Assembly: GCF_021608185.1 (NCBI RefSeq)
Contig: NZ_JAKIHN010000001.1
Span: 62,001-126,000, forward strand
Length of the DNA stretch: 64,000 nt
Source of the DNA: Flavobacterium anseongense
GTDB lineage: Bacteria; Bacteroidota; Bacteroidia; Flavobacteriales; Flavobacteriaceae
Direction: 5' to 3'
Shown: one piece after another, positions 17,201 through 23,743 of the stretch
How the letters are laid out: the number at the start of each line of letters is the position of its first letter
How positions within the stretch are numbered: position 1 is the first letter of the stretch
Position numbers and translations under genes: made by a program
The notes under the pieces: model-generated
Database searches by the model: none
Told to the model about the DNA's origin: nothing
The model's input: the letters and a program-made list of their open reading frames with translations, nothing else

Positions 17201-18846
17201 GCTATACTTTACCTGCCTTAACCCCTAACAATCGCTATTTCACTGCCTCTGGTGGACCAAACGGCACCGGAACAGAGATTCCTGTTGGTACTACAATCAC
17301 TTCAAGTCAGACTATATATATATATAAAGAATCTTTAATCAGAACCTCTTTTTCATGTCTTGATGAAACCTCATTTACAGTAACTATTAATAGCACTCCG
17401 GTAATTCCTCCTATTGCCAATGTCCAAGTTTGTAATTCCTATACTCTGCCTCCTTTGGCTATTGGTGATTACTATACAGATATAAATGCATCCGGAACTT
17501 TACTACACGCAGGTGATGTTTTGACTTCTTCACAAACACTATATATTTATGCACATACTGCAACTTCACCTGATTGTTCAAGTGAAAGACGTCTAACAGT
17601 TACTATATATAACGTAGATGAATTGCCAAATGTTACTACTTGTGAAAACTATACGCTACCAACTTTGACTGTAGGCAGATTTTTCACCGGTCCAAATGGA
17701 ACAGGATCAATGCTGGCTTCTGGCTCAGTTGTTAATACCTCTATGACTGTTTACGTCTATGGCTCATCTCCTTTTGACCCGAAATGTAGTGATGAAACAT
17801 CATTTACAGTGACTATTATTGATACACCTGTCGCTAATTCTGTTCCTGCAAGTTTGAGAACTACATGTGATACAGATGGTACTAATGATGGAATAGTTAG
17901 TTTTAACTTGTCGACCTTATCAGCTGCAATTCTCGGAACTCAAACCGGGTCTGAATTTAGTGTTACTTATTATGAAAGTCTGGCAAATGCAACAACGGCT
18001 ACTAGTCCGGTAACAACCTCTACTCAAACGCTTGTTTACACTAGAGTGAGTAATTCATTAGCACCAAATTGTTATGATGTAAAACCGATAACTATTATTG
18101 TAAATAAACTTCCGGAACCAACACCTGCTGATGGAATAATTTGTATAGATAGTGAAACCGGAGCATTACTAAACGCCTATACAATATATAGTGGTTTACC
18201 AACAGCAACGCATAGATTTGTTTGGACAAATGAAGCCGGAAATACAGTTGGAACCGCAAGCAATTATCAGGCAACTTTACCCGGAGTATTTACTTTAGTT
18301 GCGACAACTAATGCTACAGGTTGTGCTTCAGAACCCGTAAGTGTTACTGTTTCTCCATCTGAACCGGCTATCGTAACCTATGAGGTTAGTGAAGATTTTG
18401 CAGACAACCAATCTATTACAGTAACGGCAACAGGTCAGGGAAATAATTTTGAATACCAATTAGATAATGGTCCGTTTCAGGACAGTAATGTTTTTGAAAA
18501 TGTTTCATCCGGAATCCATACAGTAACCGTTAGAGATAAATATGGTTGTGGAAGCACTTCTATTCAAGCTTTGGTTGTAAACTATCCAAAATACTTTACT
18601 CCAAATGGTGATGGATACAACGACTCTTGGAATATTCAAGATTTATCAGGACAATCAACTGCCAATATTACAATTTATGACCGCTACGGTAAAATACTTA
18701 CCCAAATAAAACCAAATAATAGTGGCTGGGACGGAACGTATAATGGTCGCTTAATGCCTTCAGACGATTATTGGTTTAGTGTTTCTTATACCGATGAAAA
18801 TCAGGTTGACCAGGAATTTAGAGCCCATTTCGCCATGAAGCGATAA
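14233..18846 (+). CDS. giant T9SS cargo protein: choice-of-anchor L domain, nine repeats, type B sorting domain
   Basis: A 1537-residue secreted protein. The signal peptide MKKLLLLTS...GFSQ begins at the chosen ATG; the longer frame starts at a TTG upstream. Residues ~20-275 match the choice-of-anchor L domain (GIGFFQNTNPGFPMQSG, LSTGNA..GPN, DFTPISSNFSFDFIFASEEYG). An Ig-like unit, two ~90-residue units (TIYVRV..C) and nine ~72-residue units follow. In the latter each begins C-x-x-YTLP-x-L, continues G-x-YFTG-x-x-GTGT and TVITSSQTIYIYA, has a second Cys and ends SFTVTI. Another Ig-like pair precedes the C-terminal PKYFTPNGDGYND...YDRYGK...GWDG motif, the T9SS type B (CHU_C) sorting domain. 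It is expected at the cell surface or released, possibly as an adhesin. A terminator follows. Confidence 0.9.
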   Translation: MKKLLLLTSIMLSTIGFSQPITVSTTSYTVPQLVNNVLINSPCVNATNITWSTGTNFGSSNGIGFFQNTNPGFPMQSGVVLSTGNALNAAGPNTSLLNDGSAAWPGDTNLEATLAAAGISMTSKNASVLEFDFTPISSNFSFDFIFASEEYGNFQCLYSDAFAFLLTNMTTGVTTNLAVVPSTNTPISVVTIRDFSYNSSCPSVNANYFGAFNGGSGAANSATNFNGQTKVLTAAASLTAGVPYHIKLVIADRSDPQSDSSIFISSDSFNIGQDVLGLDLTIAGGNALCYGTSHTLDTGLSTSNHTFVWKRNGAVLPGEVGPTLTVNQAGTYEVTYTNIFSTCLPVTDSVVVEYYPQITSPNPNNLYKCDSGASSYTYNLDLNTTRVKTGLDPLTSVTYFLSQSDADNNVNPLPLMYNSPSGQTIYVRIQLPNSSCFIVKSFQLLVSPGPVANTAPNLTSCEITRGQNRARFSLEQQTAVILNGQSATINNVTYYTSLNDANNGINSITGTSSFVSYGQTIYVRVQNVSDSSCFSITSFDLIVNPLPLVDVLEDVLVCTGYTLQPLTNGNYFTLINGGGTPLHAGDVITVTSTIYIYNQPGGPGSCGANSSFKITIVNETDLTPPNVTSCGNYTLPSLEYGKYYTAPGATGTEIPAGTVITSSQTIYYYFITETPPICNVDSSFTVTIVPNLEVGTRSDVFECTSYTLPSLSLGNYFTGSAGTGTQLAAGTVITTSQTIYVYASTSGTTPCSDEDAFDVFIGIPQPADISQCNGYTLPALPIGNYYTGPNGTGTQIPSGTVINDNSTIYIYAQTTSGTGNCTDDLHFTLTFAQPQIDTLSDVAVCETYTLPTLTNGEYFTDVEGGGTMLYPGDVILSTQTIYIFKRLNATCFNQNSFTVTINPLPAIDSRSDIDICDQYVLTPLTVGDYYTGPNATGTLIAPNTVITSSQEIYIYAISNTTPACSIQNTFQINIFSTTADSMPNVTACDSYTLPALTPNNRYFTASGGPNGTGTEIPVGTTITSSQTIYIYKESLIRTSFSCLDETSFTVTINSTPVIPPIANVQVCNSYTLPPLAIGDYYTDINASGTLLHAGDVLTSSQTLYIYAHTATSPDCSSERRLTVTIYNVDELPNVTTCENYTLPTLTVGRFFTGPNGTGSMLASGSVVNTSMTVYVYGSSPFDPKCSDETSFTVTIIDTPVANSVPASLRTTCDTDGTNDGIVSFNLSTLSAAILGTQTGSEFSVTYYESLANATTATSPVTTSTQTLVYTRVSNSLAPNCYDVKPITIIVNKLPEPTPADGIICIDSETGALLNAYTIYSGLPTATHRFVWTNEAGNTVGTASNYQATLPGVFTLVATTNATGCASEPVSVTVSPSEPAIVTYEVSEDFADNQSITVTATGQGNNFEYQLDNGPFQDSNVFENVSSGIHTVTVRDKYGCGSTSIQALVVNYPKYFTPNGDGYNDSWNIQDLSGQSTANITIYDRYGKILTQIKPNNSGWDGTYNGRLMPSDDYWFSVSYTDENQVDQEFRAHFAMKR
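15880..17825 (+). repeat. nine degenerate ~72-codon tandem repeats inside the T9SS protein
   Basis: Nine consecutive units share C-x-x-Y-T/V-L-x-x-L, G-x-Y-Y/F-T, G-T/G-x-x-x-x-x-G-T/D-V-I, T-I-Y-I/V-Y and a second cysteine. DNA identity is low, so the array is old and not a recent slippage expansion. The two cysteines per unit suggest a disulphide in each module. Confidence 0.8.
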
Positions 18847-18870
18847 CCTACATAATACCTACTTTATTAA

Positions 18871-18898
18871 AACTCCTGAAAATATTCAGGAGTTTTTT
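18871..18898 (+). terminator. intrinsic terminator of the T9SS cargo gene
   Basis: The perfect 10-bp stem AACTCCTGAA / TTCAGGAGTT with loop AATA is followed by six T, 24 bases after the stop. Confidence 0.85.
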
Positions 18899-18968
18899 GT
18901 TAAAATATGTAACAAGTTAAAACTTTTAAAGTCTACTTGTACATTAAATAAATTATCATCAATACATC

Positions 18969-21431
18969 ATGAAGTTTAAAATCTTACTACTTTGCTTACT
19001 AAGCACCATTTCTTTTCTGCATGCTCAAACCTCAAATCAAGGAACATTCGCATTGGGAAGTATTTCAGGAAAAGTAATCGACAAAAATTCAAAAGAACCT
19101 ATTCCTTACGTTAATGTTAGTGTTAAATTAGACGGAAAAGTTATTACCGGTGGAATTACACAAGACAATGGAAGTTTTTCAATAAAAAACCTTGAACTAA
19201 AAGAGTATGTTGTAGAGTTCCTTTTTATGGGTTACAAAACACAAACAGTCACTGCAAATTTAAATGACGCTACTAAAAACGTTAATCTAAATACTATTTC
19301 ACTTGAAGAAGAAGCTGTACAACTTAAGGACGTTGAAATTGTTAGCGAACGTTCCACTGTTGTTCAAAAAATAGACCGAAAAGTAATCAATATTGGAAAA
19401 GATTTGATTGCTTCGGGAAATACCGCTTCCGAAATCATGAACAATATTCCAACCGTTAGTGTCGACCCACAAACAAAGGAACTTAGTTTAAGAGGAAACT
19501 CTAATGTAAGAGTTTTGATTGACGGAAAACCATCTAACATTGATGCAGCACAACTGTTACAACAAATTCCATCTTCTTCCATCAAACAAATCGAATTAAT
19601 TACGAATCCTTCGGCTAAATACAATCCGGAAGGAATGAGCGGAATTATCAATATCATTTTACATAAAAACTCTCAGGAAGGCTTTAACGGAAGTATCAAT
19701 TCAGGTGTTACTTTTGGTATAACTCCAAAAGTAAATTCTGCTTTGAATCTTAACTATAAAGTGGGGAAAGTAAATTTCTACACCAATTATGGTTTCAATC
19801 ACGGGAAAAATGAGAATCATGGTTATATTGATAGTTTCAGACCTACATTAGAAAACCATCAGGATTTTGGCGGTTCTAATCTGAACACTTCACACCTGAT
19901 TAAATTAGGAATGGATTATTATATCAATGAAAAAAATACCATTTCTTTTTATACCAGCCAAAACATTGTAAATGGCGGTGGTATTGGTTTCACGAATGTT
20001 GATTATGAAAATTTACTTCTAAGAAGTTCCAGACAAACTTCTGATTCTGATACTGAAAACTATACACAAACTTATGACCTAGCCTATAAGCACGACTTTA
20101 CTAAAAAAGGCGAAACATTAGATTTTCAGGCTAACTTTTCAAATACTAAAAGCCCGGAAAATACAGATTATAATTTTGCACAAACCAACCCAACTTCAAC
20201 AAGATTCACCAATAACGACATCGAACGCGATACAGATTATTTACAAATCAACTTTGATTATGTGAATCCGTTATCTGAATCGGTTAAATTGGAAATTGGT
20301 GCCGAAACACGTCTTCAAAAAATCACAAACGATTTTGATGAAACTATCAGCGAGCCTTCAGCATCCTACAACAGACAAGGAAATTCTAATTTTGAATTCA
20401 CCAGAAACATCCATTCGTTTTATACTAATATAGGAAAACAATGGAAAAAATGGAGCGTTCAAGCCGGTGTACGTTTAGAGCAATATGAAATAGACGGCGA
20501 TTTTGAAAATGTTGTTACTTCATCAAATCCAACTGAAAACATTAACGACCAAAGTACCATCAAAGACGATATCTTTTCGGTATATCCATCTTTGTTTTTC
20601 AACTACAAAGCGAGTGATAAAGACTCTTTTAATTTCAACTTTTCAAGACGTGTTGACCGACCAAGTATCGGACAAATAAGCCCAATCAGAGAATGGACAA
20701 CACCATTAGTAGAATCAAGAGGAAATCCTGCTTTAGAACCACAGTTTACCAATTCATTCGAAGTAAATTATACCAGAACTACCAAAATAGGTTCGGTTAC
20801 CTCTGGAGTATTCTACAGACAAATTAATGATGAAATTGGTAGAATTATATACAAAAACCCGGACAACAACAATCAGGATATTATCTCTTATGACAATTTT
20901 GATGACAATCACACTGTTGGAGCGGAAGTTTCTGCAAATTTGAAATTAGCCAAATGGTGGTCTGTAAATGCCAGTACTGATGCTTACTTCAAAACCGTTA
21001 GAGGAACTGTTCAAAATGCTAACTCCGGTTTACAAGAAAGAGCTGAAGCAGATGTAGTTATTTTCAATGCCCGAATGAACAATAACTTTGTGGCAACAAA
21101 AAAATTGAGATTCAATTTATTTGCCATGTACAGAGGAAAAGATCTAGGTTTACAATTCGAAAGAAAACCAATGTACAGAATGGATGTTGGCTCAACTTAC
21201 ACCATCCTTAAAGGAAAAGGAAGCATTACAGCCAGAGTAAATGATGTTTTTGAAACCATGAACTTCGCCTTTGACGGAAGCATTCCTTATCGTCAGGTGG
21301 GAGCATTTTACTGGGAAAGCCAAACTTTCTACCTAGGATTTAATTATATGTTTGGTGGTGGCAAAAACAGCGCAATGCAGCGTAAACAAAGAGATCAAAA
21401 TGAAACACAAGGCGGTGGTGGCCTTTTATAA
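18969..21431 (+). CDS. TonB-dependent receptor-like outer membrane barrel protein
   Basis: An 820-residue protein with signal peptide ending LHAQ (residue ~20). It has a carboxypeptidase-regulatory-like domain (about 30-115: ISGKVIDKNSKEPIPYVNVSV...NGSFSIKNL), a plug-like domain (about 120-225: IMNNIPTVSVDPQTKELSLRG, SNVRVLIDGKPS) and a barrel of the outer membrane protein beta-barrel family (PF14905 type). The family signature NPSAKYNPEGMSGIINI follows the plug. The tail after the barrel is Gly/Gln-rich (ending GGGGLL), so the barrel does not end in the usual aromatic residue. No SusD or regulator is adjacent. The ligand is unknown. It is flanked by terminators on both sides and is monocistronic. 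Confidence 0.88.
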   Translation: MKFKILLLCLLSTISFLHAQTSNQGTFALGSISGKVIDKNSKEPIPYVNVSVKLDGKVITGGITQDNGSFSIKNLELKEYVVEFLFMGYKTQTVTANLNDATKNVNLNTISLEEEAVQLKDVEIVSERSTVVQKIDRKVINIGKDLIASGNTASEIMNNIPTVSVDPQTKELSLRGNSNVRVLIDGKPSNIDAAQLLQQIPSSSIKQIELITNPSAKYNPEGMSGIINIILHKNSQEGFNGSINSGVTFGITPKVNSALNLNYKVGKVNFYTNYGFNHGKNENHGYIDSFRPTLENHQDFGGSNLNTSHLIKLGMDYYINEKNTISFYTSQNIVNGGGIGFTNVDYENLLLRSSRQTSDSDTENYTQTYDLAYKHDFTKKGETLDFQANFSNTKSPENTDYNFAQTNPTSTRFTNNDIERDTDYLQINFDYVNPLSESVKLEIGAETRLQKITNDFDETISEPSASYNRQGNSNFEFTRNIHSFYTNIGKQWKKWSVQAGVRLEQYEIDGDFENVVTSSNPTENINDQSTIKDDIFSVYPSLFFNYKASDKDSFNFNFSRRVDRPSIGQISPIREWTTPLVESRGNPALEPQFTNSFEVNYTRTTKIGSVTSGVFYRQINDEIGRIIYKNPDNNNQDIISYDNFDDNHTVGAEVSANLKLAKWWSVNASTDAYFKTVRGTVQNANSGLQERAEADVVIFNARMNNNFVATKKLRFNLFAMYRGKDLGLQFERKPMYRMDVGSTYTILKGKGSITARVNDVFETMNFAFDGSIPYRQVGAFYWESQTFYLGFNYMFGGGKNSAMQRKQRDQNETQGGGGLL

Positions 21432-21462
21432 ATATCACAAATTATTTGAATAGTTAGAAACG

Positions 21463-21496
21463 AAAAAGCCATCCGTAAAAAAATGGCTTTTTTTAT
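21463..21496 (+). terminator. intrinsic terminator of the 18969 gene
   Basis: The stem AAAAAGCCAT / ATGGCTTTTT with a ~9-base loop is followed by more T. Confidence 0.75.
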
Positions 21497-21502
21497 TTTT
21501 AA

Positions 21503-21579
21503 GGAGCACAGCATCCGCTACTTAAGGACGCTCACTCCCGCTATCCGCGCTACACGGTAGCTTGCTCCTATCAGGGCTA
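21503..21579 (-). repeat. flavobacterial ~80 bp intergenic repeat, copy 1
   Basis: Read on the minus strand it begins TAGCCCTGATAGGAGC, contains GTAGCGCGGATAGCGGGA and GTAGCGGATGC, and ends GCTCC. It is much richer in G+C than its surroundings. A second, divergent copy at 36929-37008 has the same ends (TAGCCCYGAT...GCTCC). I recall similar elements as common between genes of Flavobacterium. It lies between two convergent genes. Confidence 0.6.
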
Positions 21580-21587
21580 AAGACAAC

Positions 21588-22592
21588 TTACCACTTAATT
21601 ATAGCACTTGCCCAGGTAAATCCACTACCAAAAGCAGCCAAAACAACGGTATCACCTTTCTTTATCTTTCCTTGTTCCCAAGCTTCAGTCAAAGCAATCG
21701 GGATAGAAGCTGCCGTTGTGTTTCCGTATTTCTGAATATTATTAAAAACCTTGTCATCACTTAAACCAAATTTCTTTTGGATAAACTGTGAAATCCTCAA
21801 ATTCGCCTGATGCGGAATCAACATATCTATATCAGACACCTCTAAATTATTCGCCTGTAATCCTTCGTTAATCACTTCACTAAAACGAACCACCGCATTT
21901 TTGAAAACAAATTGTCCGTTCATATATGGAAAATAACTTTCATCATCCGGATTGTTATCTGCCAAAATATCTGTAACCCATCTTCCTCCCATTCCCGGAG
22001 CTAAAACTGCCAATTCCTTAGCATGTTCTCCTTCTGAATGCAAATGTGTGGAAAGAATTCCGCTATCGTCATCGCTTCTGCTCAATACTGCTGCTCCTGC
22101 TCCATCTCCAAAAATCACCGAAACAGCTCGACCTCGATCAGTCATATCCAATCCAAGTGACTGCACTTCGGAAGCAACGACCAAAATGTTTTTATACATT
22201 CCGGTTTTAATAAATTGATCCGCCACAGAAAGTGCATAGACAAAACCCGAACATTGATTCCGAATATCTAAAGCGCCAACAGTTTTTAAACCCAATTCCT
22301 TTTGCAAAGCAACGCCCGGCCCCGGAAAATAATAATCGGGAGAAATGGTGGCGAAAACTATAAAGTCGATATCGTCATACGAAATTTTGGAGCGTTCAAT
22401 AGCAATTTTCGATGCTTTTACACCCATTGAGGTTGTCGTATCCTGACCGCGAACAATGTGTCTTCTTTCCTGAATCCCTGTTCTTTCCTGAATCCATTCA
22501 TCATTAGTATCCATTATTTTGGATAAATCATCATTGGTAACTACATTTTCCGGAACATAAAATCCTAAACCTGATATTTTGGAATGAAACAT
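21588..22592 (-). CDS. fabH: beta-ketoacyl-ACP synthase III
   Basis: A 334-residue thiolase-fold enzyme that starts fatty acid synthesis by condensing acyl-CoA with malonyl-ACP. The Cys-His-Asn triad is visible: RNQCSGFVYAL (Cys near residue 114), LIPHQANLRI (His) and KYGNTTAASIP (Asn). The N-terminus ISGLGFYVPENVVTN and the NDEWIQERTGIQERR segment are typical, and the C-terminus (FGSGFTWASAIIKW) is intact. The family also has members that take branched or longer starters, which fits a genus rich in iso-branched lipids. It follows an ABC ATPase gene on the same strand after 46 bases, with no strong terminator between. Confidence 0.93.
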   Translation of the reverse strand: MFHSKISGLGFYVPENVVTNDDLSKIMDTNDEWIQERTGIQERRHIVRGQDTTTSMGVKASKIAIERSKISYDDIDFIVFATISPDYYFPGPGVALQKELGLKTVGALDIRNQCSGFVYALSVADQFIKTGMYKNILVVASEVQSLGLDMTDRGRAVSVIFGDGAGAAVLSRSDDDSGILSTHLHSEGEHAKELAVLAPGMGGRWVTDILADNNPDDESYFPYMNGQFVFKNAVVRFSEVINEGLQANNLEVSDIDMLIPHQANLRISQFIQKKFGLSDDKVFNNIQKYGNTTAASIPIALTEAWEQGKIKKGDTVVLAAFGSGFTWASAIIKW

Positions 22593-22638
22593 ATTTTCTA
22601 TTTAATTGTTAAAAAACGTTATGCTAAATTAAACATTT

Positions 22639-23562
22639 TTAAGGCTTCTTTCTCAAGTAAATTTCACTGCCTATTGAAACCTCAACCTCGCTTTCAAAAA
22701 ATATATTTTTATTGTTATGAATAGCTTCAATCAGATAATGGTTTCCCAAAAAATATGCATTAGTTACTACAACATTAAGCTTTGATTTTTCGACAATCAT
22801 CAATTGATTTGGATAGACAAGTGCTGTTTTTCCATCAATTTCAATTTCATTTACATCGCCAAAAAGAGAAGCAATGTATTTGTTTTTTGGATTGTCGTAA
22901 ATATTTTTTGGGCTTCCTTCATCGATAATTTTTCCATCTTTCATAACCAAAACGTCATCCGCAAAAGAAAGTACATCCGAACTGTCATGTGTAGCAAAAA
23001 TAGTAGTGATTTGTTTTTCTTTTAAATACCCAAAGAGTTTTCGACGCAAACTATTTTTTCTGAAATTATCAATATGACTAAAAGGTTCATCTAACAATAA
23101 AACTTCGGGTTCAAGTGCTAAGACTCTTGCTAATGCTACGCGTTGCATCTGTCCGCCACTTAAATTTTTTGCTTTTATATTGGCATACTCCGTCATTTCG
23201 ACAATTGCTAATAGTTCGGCAACACGCTCATTTTTTTGTTCGGGATAAAAATTCGAAAGGTATTTGCCTACATTTTCGGCTACGGTAATAAATGGCATTA
23301 AGTCAAAATCCTGTGCCAAGTATTTCATGAAATCCATTCCGGGAATAAGATTGTATTTTGGACCTAAAACTTCGGTATCATTCCAAAATAATTGCCCTTC
23401 ATCTAAATCATACAATCCATAAATAAGTTTCAGCAATGTACTTTTCCCGCAACCACTTTCTCCAATAATTGCCATGTTTTTCCCTCTCTCTAATTCAAAA
23501 GAAATGGAGTTGATGGTTGGTTTTTCCTGATAAGAAAATGAAATGTTGCTGACGTTTAGCAT
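22639..23562 (-). CDS. ABC transporter ATP-binding protein
   Basis: A 307-residue stand-alone ATPase. It has Walker A GESGCGKSTLLK (about residues 36-47), a Q-loop (LAQDFDLMPFI), the ABC signature LSGGQMQRVALA, Walker B VLLLDEPFS and the H-loop ATHDS. Residues ~235-307 form a small C-terminal beta domain like TOBE, as found in importers of the spermidine/molybdate/sulfate (CUT1/FbpC-like) class. No permease or binding protein gene is adjacent, so its partners lie elsewhere and the substrate is unknown. It lies upstream of fabH on the same strand. Confidence 0.88.
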   Translation of the reverse strand: MLNVSNISFSYQEKPTINSISFELERGKNMAIIGESGCGKSTLLKLIYGLYDLDEGQLFWNDTEVLGPKYNLIPGMDFMKYLAQDFDLMPFITVAENVGKYLSNFYPEQKNERVAELLAIVEMTEYANIKAKNLSGGQMQRVALARVLALEPEVLLLDEPFSHIDNFRKNSLRRKLFGYLKEKQITTIFATHDSSDVLSFADDVLVMKDGKIIDEGSPKNIYDNPKNKYIASLFGDVNEIEIDGKTALVYPNQLMIVEKSKLNVVVTNAYFLGNHYLIEAIHNNKNIFFESEVEVSIGSEIYLRKKP

Positions 23563-23743
23563 AGTTTTACTTGATTTACAAAATTGAACAATCTAAAATG
23601 AAATAAAAAATATATTTGACAAACAGTTTATGATTCTCAATGCTATTTTTACACAAGTGATAGATTTTAGCTTGTTTTATTATGCATTTTATGAAATTAG
23701 ATTTACTTTTACATACCCGTTGTCGTTTAATTTAGAGTGACTT

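Noticed and set aside
15880-17825. CRISPR-like array
   Set aside because: The spacing repeats are protein-coding with a period of ~72 codons and degenerate DNA, without identical short repeats and unique spacers.
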